A stretch of 64,000 bases of DNA from Chloroflexota bacterium (GCA_011523515.1 WTGO01000031.1:29598-93597), one strand, 5' to 3'; positions 25,044 to 34,297 are shown, counted from the stretch's first letter. Translations and numbers: made by a program. The notes: a model not told the origin generated them from the sequence alone.

Positions 25044-25475
25044 ATGCGCGTGTTTCGGAACGACAGACTGCGGGATCTCGATATTGACTTCGCTGCGCCG
25101 CGCGCGGGAGATGCCGGCTACGACCTCTACTCAATTGTGGACTGCAGCGTAGCGCCAGGCCAGAGGGCCCTGGTCGACACTGGATTGCATCTGGAGATTC
25201 CGGCCGGCTTCGTCGGCCTGGTCAAGGACCGCTCCAGCGTGGCTTCAGCGGGCATTCATACGCTAGCCGGCGTCATTGACAGTTCCTACCGCGGCGAGCT
25301 AAAGATAGTGCTGGCGAATTTGGGCGTGACCCAGTATCAAATCCGCGCGGGCCAGAAGATCGCGCAGCTACTGCTTGTGCCAGTCCACATCGAGGCGATT
25401 GAGTACGTGGAGTCTCCCAATGACCTGTCGGCTTCTGCACGCGGCGCCGATGGATTCGGTTCCACCGGGGATTGA
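25044..25475 (+). CDS. dut: dUTP diphosphatase
   Basis: A 143-residue trimeric-type dUTPase, which splits dUTP to dUMP and diphosphate, keeping uracil out of DNA and feeding dTMP synthesis. All five motifs are visible: AGDAGYDLYS (1), KDRSSVASAG (2), GVIDSSYRGELKIVLAN (3), GQKIAQLLLVP (4) and RGADGFGSTG (5). Motif 3 contains the catalytic Asp and the Tyr that selects against ribose. It is the last gene of a plus-strand run with the MBL and glycosylase genes and ends next to the convergent SDR gene. Confidence 0.96.
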   Translation: MRVFRNDRLRDLDIDFAAPRAGDAGYDLYSIVDCSVAPGQRALVDTGLHLEIPAGFVGLVKDRSSVASAGIHTLAGVIDSSYRGELKIVLANLGVTQYQIRAGQKIAQLLLVPVHIEAIEYVESPNDLSASARGADGFGSTGD

Positions 25476-25494
25476 CATCCGCCAAATGGGTCTG

Positions 25495-26235
25495 TTATTC
25501 GGCTGAATCATCGCGATCCGCGACTAGAACCTGTCCCGTCATTTCCTGAGCTGCGTTAGAGGACAGAAAGAGGGCCGTCTCAGTGATGTTACCGACCGAA
25601 CTTGTCCCGAGACGCGGCGCGCCGCTTGGATTAGAAGCAGCCACAGCATTGGGCGAGTTACAGCCGGTCACTATGGCGTTAACGCGAATCCGATGTGACG
25701 CTAGCTCGCGGGCGGCCTGCTGAGTCATGGCGATCACCGCCGCTTGGCTCGCCATATAGCCGATGCCGTGCGGCCGCTTGGCGCCCAGCCCGTCGACGGA
25801 AGCCAGGTTGATCATTACCCCGCCGCCTTCGTCAGCCATGACGCGACCCAGCAATTGCATACAGAAAAAGATGCCGGTGATGTTGATCTCCAGCTGGCGC
25901 CGCCAATTCCATTCGTCGATGCTCAACATTGCTTCGGGATGCGAAATGGCAGTGGCATTAGCAAGGAGGTGAATCTTCCCGAAGGCGTCGCGGGCCATTT
26001 CGATCATGTTGGCGGTCTGAAAGCGGTTGGAGATATCGGCCTGCAGCGCGATTGCTGTGCCGCCGAGCGCGTGAATTTCATCGCAGGTACGCTCGGCGCG
26101 CTCAATGTTGATATCGCTGACTGCGACCGACGCGCCCTGCGCGGCAAGAGCCAGCGCTATCGCGCGTCCATGCCCGGCGCCGGCCCCGGTGACAAGGGCA
26201 TTACGGCCGCGCAGATCAATGCTGTGAGCCGGCAC
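25495..26235 (-). CDS. Degenerate short-chain dehydrogenase/reductase
   Basis: A 246-residue SDR with a GTG start. The cofactor loop TGAGAGHGRA (about 16-25), QADIS (66-70), NATA in place of NNAG (93-96), Asn118 and Ser146 (NLASVDG) are in place, but the catalytic motif reads YMASQ: Tyr160 is kept while the Lys four residues later is Gln164 (codon at 25744-25746). The later P-G of the family is also missing (NAIVTGCNSP). Without the Lys, ordinary hydride transfer is unlikely, so it may act as a binding or regulatory protein or be decaying. It lies just upstream, on the same strand, of nothing obvious; ssb precedes it. Confidence 0.85.
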   Translation of the reverse strand: MPAHSIDLRGRNALVTGAGAGHGRAIALALAAQGASVAVSDINIERAERTCDEIHALGGTAIALQADISNRFQTANMIEMARDAFGKIHLLANATAISHPEAMLSIDEWNWRRQLEINITGIFFCMQLLGRVMADEGGGVMINLASVDGLGAKRPHGIGYMASQAAVIAMTQQAARELASHRIRVNAIVTGCNSPNAVAASNPSGAPRLGTSSVGNITETALFLSSNAAQEMTGQVLVADRDDSAE

Positions 26236-26274
26236 TGTGAGTCAACTGCTGTGCAATGCGACAGCGATTGGACG

Positions 26275-26742
26275 CTAAAAGGGTATATCGTCGACGGAGG
26301 CCGGCTGATCCGGGTAATTCGAGGCCCGATCGCTTTGCTGAGAGGGGCCGCGCTGTCCCCCGCGCTGACCGCCGCCCTGCCAGCCGCCGCCTTGTTGACC
26401 GCTGCCGCCATCGCGTCCGCCAAGAAAGCGCACATCGCGCGCGGTCAAGTCCAGGGAAGCTGCCGCCTCGCCATTGTTATTGACATAACCCCGTGCTTGC
26501 ACATTTCCAATGACCATGACCTGCCGTCCTCGCGACAGATAGGTGTTGCAAGTCTCGGCCTGGTTGCCCCAGACAGCCACCCGATACCAGGTCGTTTTTT
26601 CCTGCTGTTCGTTGGTTTGGCGGTCGCGCCAGCGTTCAGAGACCGCGACGCTGAAGTTACAAACGGCGCGTCCACTTTGCAAATAGCGAAGTTCAGGATC
26701 GCCACCCAGATTGCCTACGATTATGGTTTGATGCCATGACAT
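26275..26742 (-). CDS. ssb: Single-stranded DNA-binding protein
   Basis: A 155-residue SSB. The OB fold (1-105) has MSWHQTIIVGNLGGDPELRY, TTWYRVAVWG and GRQVMVIGNVQARGY; a Gly/Gln-rich linker (GGSGQQGGGWQGGGQRGG) leads to the acidic tail DDIPF, the site that recruits replication and repair proteins. SSB works as a tetramer, coating single strands in replication, recombination and repair. GGAG lies 9 bases before the ATG. It sits 26 bases downstream of gatB on the same strand, so the two may share a transcript. Confidence 0.96.
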   Translation of the reverse strand: MSWHQTIIVGNLGGDPELRYLQSGRAVCNFSVAVSERWRDRQTNEQQEKTTWYRVAVWGNQAETCNTYLSRGRQVMVIGNVQARGYVNNNGEAAASLDLTARDVRFLGGRDGGSGQQGGGWQGGGQRGGQRGPSQQSDRASNYPDQPASVDDIPF

Positions 26743-26768
26743 AAGTTTGTGCTCCCGTCGTCTTTATT

Positions 26769-28226
26769 CTATTCTCGCAATTCTGTAAGTTTTTCGTTGA
26801 GCAGTTGGCGGACAACTTTGGGGTCGCCTTTGCCGCGCAATTCGCCCATAATGCGGCCGAATATGGCGTTGACTACTTTGTCGTTGCCTGCGAGGTAGCG
26901 CTGCGCCATGTCGTCGTTGGCGCGCAGAACCTTGTCTACGGCGTCCGCAATCAGCGATGCGTCAGATACCTGCGCCAATCCCTGCTCGTCCACGATTGAA
27001 CGGGCGTCCTTGCCCGTCTCCCACATGGCAGGCAGCACTCGTTTGCGCGCCGTGCTCTGGTTGATGGCGCCCTCTTGAACCAAAGCCAGCAGCTCGGCGA
27101 AGCCGGACGCGGTGATGGGAATCGCGCCGATAGCTTCCCGCTCGATCTCCTTGGCGTTCATCAGCCGGAAAAGATCGCCTGTAATCCAGTTGGCTGCCGA
27201 TTTCGCCTCCGTCCCCTGGGCGATCATCGCCTCAAAGTAGTCGGCGACGGCGCGTTCCGCGGTCATTACGGCGGCATCGTAGTCGCTCAAGCCCAATTCT
27301 TCAACATAGCGCTGCTGCAGCTGATCGGGCAGCGCGGGCAGCCTGGCTCGGATCTCGTCGACCCATTCGCGGCTAACTTCCACGATGGGCAGGTCGGGCT
27401 CTGGGAAATAGCGATATTCATCGGCTCGTTCTTTGTAACGCTGTATCGTAATGCGTTGCGCGGCTTCATCCCAGCCCAGGGTCGCGGGCCTTACTGTCTG
27501 ACCGTCTTGGTACAGCTTGATTTGCCGCCGTACTTCATAGTCGATCGCCCGGACCATATTACGGATGCTGTTCAAGTTCTTGATCTCGGTGCGCTCGCGC
27601 AGTTTGGTATCGCTGGAGCGCATGACGCTTACGTTGGCTTCAAAACGCAGAATGCCCTTGGACATGTCGCCACTGTTGACCTTCAGATAGCGCAGAATCG
27701 AGCGAAGTTTCCGGGCGTAGCTGGCGGCCTCGTCCGCGCTGTGGAGATCAGGCTCCGACACGATCTCTAGCAGCGGTACCCCGGCCCGGTTGTAGTCGAC
27801 CAGGCTGCCGCCCATGATGTGGGTGAGCTTGCCGGTGTCTTCTTCCATATGGGCGCGGCGTACTCGAATTCTCTTGGTCGACCCCGCTTCCGTCTCAATG
27901 GCGACGTATCCATTGATAGCCAGCGGACGGTCGTACTGGCTGATTTGGTAGCCCTTGGGCAAGTCGGGATAGAAATAATTCTTGCGCGCGAACTGATTGA
28001 TCGGCGGGATTTCGCAGTTGAGCGCCAAGCCCACCATGATGCCGTATTCCATGGCCTGCGTGTTGATGACGGGCAATGTACCCGGCATGCCCAGCGACAG
28101 CGGATCGACCGCTGAGTTTGGATCTGCTTCGACGCTGTCCACAGCCGGGCAGCGGCTGAACATCTTGCTCGCCGTCTCGAGCTCGGCGTGGACCTCCAAG
28201 CCGATGACGGTCTTCCATTCGCTCAT
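26769..28226 (-). CDS. gatB: Asp-tRNA(Asn)/Glu-tRNA(Gln) amidotransferase subunit B
   Basis: A 485-residue GatB, the kinase/tRNA-binding subunit of GatCAB, which turns Glu-tRNA(Gln) or Asp-tRNA(Asn) into the correct amide forms. Seen: VIGLEVHAELETASKMF at the start, ARKNYFYPDLPKGYQISQYD, EEDTGKL, DYNRAGVPLLEIVSEPD and the C-terminal YqeY-like tail domain (KVVNAIFGRIMGELRGKGDP). The ATG 28226 has GGAG 9 bases upstream; an upstream in-frame ATG lacks homology. GatA and GatC are not in the window, so they lie elsewhere, as is common. Confidence 0.96.
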   Translation of the reverse strand: MSEWKTVIGLEVHAELETASKMFSRCPAVDSVEADPNSAVDPLSLGMPGTLPVINTQAMEYGIMVGLALNCEIPPINQFARKNYFYPDLPKGYQISQYDRPLAINGYVAIETEAGSTKRIRVRRAHMEEDTGKLTHIMGGSLVDYNRAGVPLLEIVSEPDLHSADEAASYARKLRSILRYLKVNSGDMSKGILRFEANVSVMRSSDTKLRERTEIKNLNSIRNMVRAIDYEVRRQIKLYQDGQTVRPATLGWDEAAQRITIQRYKERADEYRYFPEPDLPIVEVSREWVDEIRARLPALPDQLQQRYVEELGLSDYDAAVMTAERAVADYFEAMIAQGTEAKSAANWITGDLFRLMNAKEIEREAIGAIPITASGFAELLALVQEGAINQSTARKRVLPAMWETGKDARSIVDEQGLAQVSDASLIADAVDKVLRANDDMAQRYLAGNDKVVNAIFGRIMGELRGKGDPKVVRQLLNEKLTELRE

Positions 28227-28373
28227 CGAGCATTCACTCCGCGCGCCAATTGCTTGACCCATAATGTAGCCCAAAAGCTTGCAAACGCAAGGGATTGAAT
28301 TTCGATTGTGTCGCAAGGAAAACCTCGACGTCTGCGCCGAGGCCAGTCTAAACACATCGCTGCCGGTTGAAGA

Positions 28374-29567
28374 CTACGCCAATGCAGACTCCAGGGCTGG
28401 CTGTAGCAGACCGCGCCGCGCCAGGAAGCGCTCCAGACGGCGCAGCGCCTCTCGGATATTCTCTTCGCTAGTCGCATAGCTGGCGCGAACGTAGCCGCGG
28501 CCGCTGTCGCCGAAGGCGCTGCCCGGGATAAGCGCGAGCCGTTCTTCATTTAGAAGGGCTTCGCAGAACGACTCGTCATCCATTCCGCTCAACGTAATGC
28601 TGGGAAAGGCGTAGAAAGCGCCTTTCGGTTCAAAGCATTGCATGCCCAATTGATTGAAACCGTCCACGAGCAATCTGCGGCGGCGGTCGTATTCCTGGCG
28701 CATCATCTCAACGTCATGTTCGCCGGCATGGATGGCCTCCAGCGCAGCCGCTTGTCCCATTGTGGGCGCGGACATGATCAAGTACTGATGGATTTTGTAC
28801 ATGGCTTGGGCAAAGGCTTTGGGCGCGGTTACATAGCCGATTCGCCAGCCGGTCATGGCATACGATTTGCTCATGCCGCTCAAGACAATGGTGCGGTGCA
28901 GCATTTCCGGCAGCGTAGCGAAATTGATGTGCTCAATGCCGTAGACCAGCCGCTCGTAGATCTCGTCGGAGATTACGATCAGGTCGTGTTTCTCGGCCAC
29001 TTGAGCCACCTGCAGCATGTGCTCCTTGGTCAATACGGCGCCGGTGGGATTGCTGGGATAACTGAGCAGAATCGCCTTCGTCCGCGGCGTGATTCGCGCT
29101 TCCAGGGCGGCGCCGGTGACCTGAAAATCGTCTTCCACCCGGCTTGGCGCCATCACAGGTATACCGCCCGCTGTCTCAACCAGGGCCGGATTGGCGACAA
29201 AACAGGGCTCGACCACAAGCACCTCGTCGCCAGGATCAAGCAAGACCTTGAGGGCCAGATACAGCGCTTCGCTGACCCCAACGGTCACCAGCACCTCGTC
29301 GTCGGGCGAATAACTGAGCCCGTATCTCCTCTTAATATGCGCCGCGATGGCCGCCCGCAATTCGTATGTCCCGGCGTTTGATGTATAACCTGTGTTACCA
29401 TCAAGCAGACTTTGCAGGCCCGCTTCAACGATATGATTGGGCGTGACGAAATTCGGCTCGCCAATGCCAAGCGTCACTACATTGTCCATCGTGGCGGCGA
29501 TATCGAAATAGCGCCGAATGCCGGATGGTCGAAGGTTTTGAACGCTCTTGGATAGATAGCGGCTCAT
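28374..29567 (-). CDS. PLP-dependent aminotransferase, class I/II
   Basis: A 397-residue fold-type I aminotransferase. GIGEPNFVTPNHI near residue 36 is the N-terminal substrate region, YPSNPTGAVL gives the Asn that contacts the ring, ISDEIYERLVY contains the Asp bound to the PLP nitrogen, and SGMSKSYAMTGWRIGY carries the PLP Lys and the phosphate-binding Arg region. The final RASYATSEE includes the Arg for the alpha-carboxylate. The profile is like aspartate or aromatic aminotransferases; the exact amino acid is not certain. The ATG 29567 has AGGAG 9 bases upstream. It runs on the same strand as gatB but with 147 bases between. Confidence 0.92.
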   Translation of the reverse strand: MSRYLSKSVQNLRPSGIRRYFDIAATMDNVVTLGIGEPNFVTPNHIVEAGLQSLLDGNTGYTSNAGTYELRAAIAAHIKRRYGLSYSPDDEVLVTVGVSEALYLALKVLLDPGDEVLVVEPCFVANPALVETAGGIPVMAPSRVEDDFQVTGAALEARITPRTKAILLSYPSNPTGAVLTKEHMLQVAQVAEKHDLIVISDEIYERLVYGIEHINFATLPEMLHRTIVLSGMSKSYAMTGWRIGYVTAPKAFAQAMYKIHQYLIMSAPTMGQAAALEAIHAGEHDVEMMRQEYDRRRRLLVDGFNQLGMQCFEPKGAFYAFPSITLSGMDDESFCEALLNEERLALIPGSAFGDSGRGYVRASYATSEENIREALRRLERFLARRGLLQPALESALA

Positions 29568-29816
29568 CAAATGGATCTCCTCTGAAATTGCAACCCTTCA
29601 CGTTATATCATTGAATTCCTGCGCGGTCATCACACAGCAATCATCAAGTGTATCGTAAGTTTTTCTACACTTTGTACGATGATGTTCGCTGTAAATGATA
29701 ATGAACGGAAAACATTAACGCAGAGTGTATGAAGACTCAGCGCAGACTTAGACTTCATTTAACCTGGTCGACCAAAGTGATAAGTAGAGGCGCCGGCGGC
29801 AAGGGAGGGCAAGCAA

Positions 29817-30606
29817 ATGGCATTACCAAGCTTGGCGAATTGGGAATCTACGCGAGATGCCTTACACCAAATCGCGCTTATCGTAGGCGCGTTTCGCGTT
29901 GCCTGTACCGATCCGCGGCCGAACGATCTGCATTTCAGCCTGGATTTGACGGCTGGCGGATTCTCGACCTCGACAATGCGTTGTGGGGGTGTACTGGAAT
30001 TCGACCTTAATTCACTGCAACTGAGGTTTTCGCGATGTGAAGCGACCGTCTTCACCTTAAGCGTTAATAGCCACTCGCAAATCTCGCTTGCCCGTGCCCT
30101 GACCGCGATCTTTCAGGACAGCGGGTATTCGATTGCGCCGTCTATGAAGCATATCACGTATGACATTCCGCTGGACATCGACGTGACTCTGGCGCGAGAT
30201 TACCTGCTGGTGCTGGATCGCGCTTATACAGCGCTGGCTCGCTTTCGCGCCCGGCTCAGCGGATTCATGACGCCGCTGGTGCTCTGGCCTCTGGCCGCAC
30301 CATTTCGATATGGGATTCATCTGGTTTCCCGGGGCGGGATCCGACGAACACGCTGATCCGCAGATCGCTTACGGTTTCGCCCCCTTTAGTGATGGGCTTG
30401 GACATCCGTACATTTACGCCTATGCCTGGTCGAAATCGACCGGATATGTCCAGGCGCCATTGACGGCGCCGGCGCAGGCGATCACGGCGGGTTATACCGG
30501 ACTGTATGCAGCTTATGACGATCTGCGGGAAGCGAGCGATTTCGACGCGGTCATTGGGTCTGTGTTGCAGCAGTTTCAGCGTCTGGCCGCGCCACAAATC
30601 CAATAG
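29817..30606 (+). pseudogene. DUF5996 family gene, frameshifted by a 7-bp tandem duplication
   Basis: Two consecutive frames encode the two parts of one DUF5996-like protein (LPSLANWESTRDALHQIALI at the start; GHPYIYAYAW and AAYDDLRE near the end). The break is at CTCTGGC, repeated at 30282-30288 and 30289-30295. Taking out one copy restores a single frame of about 260 codons that reads LVLWPHHFDMGFIWFPG across the join, which is the expected conserved core. As written, the first frame ends at 30356 after 179 codons. It could be a recent real mutation, a phase-variable site, or an assembly error. AAGGGAGG precedes ATG 29817. The function of DUF5996 is unknown. Confidence 0.85.
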
Positions 30607-30949
30607 CCGTGTTTGGCGGGCTCCGCTTCGTTCTTAATTCACTGTATCCTGCTGTCGTGGCCGGACGCTAAGCAGTGAAGCGGGCAAGCCAAAATTTCAC
30701 GGTGTACGACCTTTTGGGCGCGCGCGCGTATTAGTAGGTAGGCGGGCAAATCTGATGGCATGTGTCAACCGTATTGAAGCGCTGTTAAGGGGAAGGGCAA
30801 GCAGGCGCTCATTTGTGAATCTGCGCGCTGAATTCTACTTGGCAAATGCAGTGACTATCGTCTACACTATGAAGTCGAAGGCGCAAGTGCTGCAGAATCA
30901 AGCCGTAGCAGTGTAGTATAGCGTTTCAGCGTCACGACAGAGGTAGGTC
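30607..30949. other. Intergenic stretch without recognised features
   Basis: These 343 bases hold no convincing gene, RNA or repeat. A run of alternating GC (GCGCGCGCG near 30720) and a stop-rich composition suggest a true spacer. A promoter for the 85-residue gene at 30950 should lie near the right end; the nearest likely elements (TAGTAT at about 30914) are weak. Confidence 0.3.
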
Positions 30950-31207
30950 ATGAGCGACGAAAACAGAAACAACAACGAAGACAATGATGAAAACCTGAAC
31001 GGTCCTTCGGCCGAAGATATGGATGATCGCCTGGAGCGCCTCGGCGGCGAGCCGGCGCCGGCCATAACACCGGAAGAATTCGAGCGCTTGCAGAAGGCGG
31101 GTCAGGTACACATCGACTCGCGCGGACGAGTACGGACCGCGCGCCGCAGCGGCGCCGAAGCGGGCGTATCGCTGCGGAAGCGGCGGGCCTGGTACACATC
31201 CGGCTGA
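30950..31207 (+). CDS. Small charged hypothetical protein
   Basis: An 85-residue protein that I do not recognise. The N-terminal third is very acidic and Asn-rich (ENRNNNEDNDENLN), the middle has a helical PEEFERLQKAGQVHID, and the C-terminal third is basic (RTARRSGAEAG, LRKRRAWYTSG). The acidic and basic ends could pair or bind nucleic acid. AGAGGTAGG lies just before the ATG, supporting translation. I compared it with ubiquitin-like and Pup-like modifiers; it has no terminal Gly-Gly or GGE/GGQ. No membrane segment or signal peptide. Confidence 0.5.
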   Translation: MSDENRNNNEDNDENLNGPSAEDMDDRLERLGGEPAPAITPEEFERLQKAGQVHIDSRGRVRTARRSGAEAGVSLRKRRAWYTSG

Positions 31208-31424
31208 CGCGGCCAGCGTCGGCGCAGCGGCTTGAAGCGAAGTGTCTTCGAGCGCTTGCTGCTGCCCGGCGCTCCGATTCCTCCGACGATTGCCTATCCC
31301 TAGCATGTTTGCCGGCAACAGTTAAGGTGCTTGCGGGCCTCATACGCGCGCCAGTCCATTAGTGACGGGTCAACTTGGCCGTCGGAGATTCGGCGTCTCC
31401 GCGGGCGCGGCCAGGAATCATACT

Positions 31425-32084
31425 ATGACTGGATTAATCAGTTTCGATCACGTCTCAGCGGCGCTGGCGCTGGACAACTTTGACTCAGCTAAAGCTCGGC
31501 AGCTTATGGCGCCAGTGCCGCGCGGATGGCAAAAGCGCGACACGCCGCCGACGCCCGCGGCCGTGATGATCCTCATTTTTGCGGATGCGCCGGGACGTCT
31601 AAGCCTGGTGCTGACCTTGCGCAATTCTGAGTTGCGCGGGCATAGCGGGCAGGTGAGCTTTCCCGGCGGACGACAAGACCCGCAGGATTCGAGCCTGACA
31701 TGCACCGCGCTGCGCGAGACCTACGAGGAGATCGGCATCCGCAGCGACACCCTGCGCATACTCGGGGGCTTGCCTTGTGTCTATATCCCCACCTCTCACT
31801 TTGATGTAGCGCCGATCGTAGCGCGATTCGACGGCGGGCCAGCCTTCGCACCCAATCCTGCCGAGGTCGCCGAGATATTTAGCTTTGGTCTGGATGAGCT
31901 GCTGCAGCCGGGCTACAAACGCGTCGAAACGCGCCGAATCCGCGGCATCGACGTGCGAGTACCCTTCTACGCTGTGCACGGTCACAAAGTATGGGGCGCC
32001 ACCGCCATCATGCTAAGCGAACTTGAAGGTCGTTTACGCCGCGTCTTGCCGCATTGCGTGCTGCATTCGTTGGCGACCTTGTAG
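31425..32084 (+). CDS. NUDIX hydrolase, CoA-pyrophosphatase type (NudL-like)
   Basis: A 219-residue protein with the NuCoA line LTLRNSELRGHSGQVSFPGG (the family's L-T-x-R-x-x-x-L-R-x-H-x-G-Q-V-S-F-P-G-G) followed by the NUDIX box ending ALRETYEEIGI. These enzymes split coenzyme A and related dinucleotides into 4'-phosphopantetheine and 3',5'-ADP, with Mg2+ or Mn2+. The first 50 residues (DHVSAALALDNFDSAKARQL) precede the core as usual. ATG 31425 has AGGA 9 bases upstream. It is followed by the CorC-like transporter gene after 138 bases. Confidence 0.9.
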   Translation: MTGLISFDHVSAALALDNFDSAKARQLMAPVPRGWQKRDTPPTPAAVMILIFADAPGRLSLVLTLRNSELRGHSGQVSFPGGRQDPQDSSLTCTALRETYEEIGIRSDTLRILGGLPCVYIPTSHFDVAPIVARFDGGPAFAPNPAEVAEIFSFGLDELLQPGYKRVETRRIRGIDVRVPFYAVHGHKVWGATAIMLSELEGRLRRVLPHCVLHSLATL

Positions 32085-32222
32085 CGGGCCGCGTGACCAG
32101 CGCGAGGTCCCTTTCGGCGCGCCGGCATGAAACCTTGTGCGTATTTGGCTTGATTGATATGCTTTACGCAACTGAGTGAATGCTTTCAACGATTCAGCGC
32201 CGTCCGCCCGTCAACGGAACAC

Positions 32223-33383
32223 ATGGATAGCATCCCCACAATCATCCCGATACTAGCGGTCACAACCGGCGCGGAAGGCGCGGGCGAATGGGGCGCGCTG
32301 ATATTCTACGTGGTGATCGCGCTCGGCGTGTCATTTCTGTGCTCGGTTTGGGAAGCGGCAATGCTGTCCACGCCGGTGTCGCATATTGAACTGCTGGTAC
32401 AGCAGGGCAGCAAAGCGGGCGTCATCATGCAAGGTCTGCGGCAGAATGTCGAGCATCCCATCTCGGCTATCCTCACGCTGAATACCATCGCGCATACCGT
32501 GGGCGCAGCCGGCGCCGGCGCGGAAGCCACCGCTATATTCGGCAGTGAATTCTTCGGCATCATTTCGGCGGCGCTAACACTGATGATTCTGGTTTTCTCT
32601 GAAATCATTCCCAAAACGCTGGGCGCTGTCTACGCCAAACCGCTGACGCCCTTCACGGCTTATTCCCTGCGCATGCTGCTGGTTTTACTTAAGCCGGCTG
32701 TATTCCTCTCGGAATTCGTGACGCGCTCCATGCGGCCTAGCGAAGAAACGCCGACCGTGACGCGCTCCGAATTGCAGGTGATGGCGCGCATCAGCGCTGA
32801 AGAGGGCGGCATTCAAGAGCGCGAAAATCGCATCGTAGCCAATTTGCTGCAACTGGCCGACGTGCAAGTGGAAACCATAATGACGCCGCGCACGGTGATG
32901 GTGACGCTGCAAGAAGATGAGAAGGTTGGCGACGTAATGGGCTCGAACGTTATTCTGCCATTTTCGCGCATTCCGGTTTTCGGCGAATCGGCAGACGATA
33001 TCAAGGGCTACGTACTGCGCCATGAGATATACAAGCGCGCCGCCGCCGACGAACACGATGTCAAGCTGCGTGAGATCGCGTTGCGCCTTGATGTCGTGCC
33101 GGCGACGAATTCTGTCGCCGATGTGTTGGATGACTTCATCGCCAAGCAAGATCACATTTTCTTGGTGATCGACGAATACGGCGGCACAGCCGGCCTGATC
33201 ACCATGGAAGACGCGGTTGAGACCTTGCTCGGCATTGAGATCCTCGATGAATCTGACCCCGTCCCTGACCTGCGCGAATTGGCGCGCCGCCGCTATCAGG
33301 GTCAACTCCTGCCGCAGGCAGACAGCCAGCCCGCGCCTTCAGCGCCCGACCCGGATTCGCCCGATGCCGGCCGCGCTGAATGA
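32223..33383 (+). CDS. CNNM/CorC-type transporter (DUF21 and CBS domains)
   Basis: A 386-residue membrane protein. The DUF21 part (about 20-180) has four helices, for example ALIFYVVIALGVSFLCSVWE and SAALTLMILVFSEIIPKTL, with the conserved SEIIPKTLG motif. A tandem CBS pair follows (VETIMTPRTVMVTL, about 216; KLREIALRLDVVPATNSVAD, DHIFLVIDEYGGTAGLIT). CNNM/CorC proteins move or control Mg2+ or Co2+, with CBS domains binding ATP or Mg2+; the C-terminal CorC/HlyC domain usually present is missing or very short, leaving a Pro-rich tail. The stop overlaps the start of the next gene by 4 bases. Confidence 0.9.
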   Translation: MDSIPTIIPILAVTTGAEGAGEWGALIFYVVIALGVSFLCSVWEAAMLSTPVSHIELLVQQGSKAGVIMQGLRQNVEHPISAILTLNTIAHTVGAAGAGAEATAIFGSEFFGIISAALTLMILVFSEIIPKTLGAVYAKPLTPFTAYSLRMLLVLLKPAVFLSEFVTRSMRPSEETPTVTRSELQVMARISAEEGGIQERENRIVANLLQLADVQVETIMTPRTVMVTLQEDEKVGDVMGSNVILPFSRIPVFGESADDIKGYVLRHEIYKRAAADEHDVKLREIALRLDVVPATNSVADVLDDFIAKQDHIFLVIDEYGGTAGLITMEDAVETLLGIEILDESDPVPDLRELARRRYQGQLLPQADSQPAPSAPDPDSPDAGRAE

Positions 33384-34297
33384 CGGAAATCTGCCTGCCG
33401 CTGCCCGCCTGCGCCTATCGCTTTGACTTGCTGCTTGAATTTGTGCGGCGCATCGCCTATCCGGCGCGTTTAATCGTACGCGGCGACACGCTATGGCGTG
33501 TTACCGCGGGCCAGTTGCTTTCCTATCGCGAGTCGGCCGATTCCATTATTGTTCGCGGCGAATCGCTGCCCGCTGATCTCGTTTCATGTATTGAGCGGAG
33601 GTCTCGGATCTGCCTGGGCCTGGACCAGGATCTGACCGACTTCTATTGCTTTGCGCAGAGCGACGCCGACTTATGGCGGGTGGTCGAGCCACTAGTCGGA
33701 CTGCCGCTATTTTGCAGCGAGTCCGTTTTCGAGGCGCTGATCACGCTGATCATCGAGCAGCATATCACCTGGAAATCGGCCATGCGCTCTCAGCGAGAGC
33801 TGCTGCGAATCGCCGGCCGCTCCGTGCGGGCCGGGCAAACTGTGCTATATGATTTCCCGGCGCCCGCCCGGCTGGCTCGCGCCTACCAAGAGGCACTCAA
33901 GCCCTTGAAAATCACCAACAAGCGCATCGATCTGATTATCGCGATCGCTGGCGACGTGAACCACGGCCGGTTGGATCTCGAAAGGTTACGCCAACTTCCT
34001 GCGAAAGAAGCCTATGCCCGGCTGCTGTCCATTAAGGGCGTGGGGCACTGGACGGCGAGCAATGTCATCGGCCGCGCAATGGGCCGTTACCCTTACGTCA
34101 GCCACAACGATGTCGCGCTGCAAGCGGCGGTGCGTCATTACTTTCATGGCGACGCCGGGCGAAAGAGCGCAGAGCTGGTAAACGACACGCTGAACAGATA
34201 CGGCGAATTCGCCGGCATGGCCGGGCACTTTACTTTGCTGAGATGGGTCCTGGATCGTTATCCGCCGCTGGACAGCCAAACGCGCCGTTTGACTTAG
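33380..34297 (+). CDS. HhH-GPD DNA glycosylase, AlkA-like
   Basis: A 305-residue base-excision enzyme. The last two thirds hold the HhH-GPD fold: SVFEALITLIIEQHITWKSA, then LLSIKGVGHWTASNVIGRAM (helix-hairpin-helix, about residues 218-237) and YVSHNDVALQAAVRHYF, where the Asp in HND is the catalytic acid. The first 110 residues form a beta-rich domain like AlkA's N-terminal part. AlkA enzymes remove alkylated purines such as 3-methyladenine. The GC-rich gene overlaps the CorC-like gene by 4 bases, and its end overlaps the convergent PfkB gene by 4. Confidence 0.85.
   Translation: MTEICLPLPACAYRFDLLLEFVRRIAYPARLIVRGDTLWRVTAGQLLSYRESADSIIVRGESLPADLVSCIERRSRICLGLDQDLTDFYCFAQSDADLWRVVEPLVGLPLFCSESVFEALITLIIEQHITWKSAMRSQRELLRIAGRSVRAGQTVLYDFPAPARLARAYQEALKPLKITNKRIDLIIAIAGDVNHGRLDLERLRQLPAKEAYARLLSIKGVGHWTASNVIGRAMGRYPYVSHNDVALQAAVRHYFHGDAGRKSAELVNDTLNRYGEFAGMAGHFTLLRWVLDRYPPLDSQTRRLT

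Noticed and set aside
25744..26739. Plus-strand open frame of 331 codons across the SDR and ssb genes
   Set aside because: Two well-supported minus-strand genes explain this DNA; the frame spans their boundary.
30950..31207. Small protein considered as the missing ubiquitin-like modifier of the E2-JAB-E1 system
   Set aside because: It ends in Thr-Ser-Gly, not Gly-Gly, has no beta-grasp-like strand order, is disordered and charged, and lies 11 kb away in another gene group.
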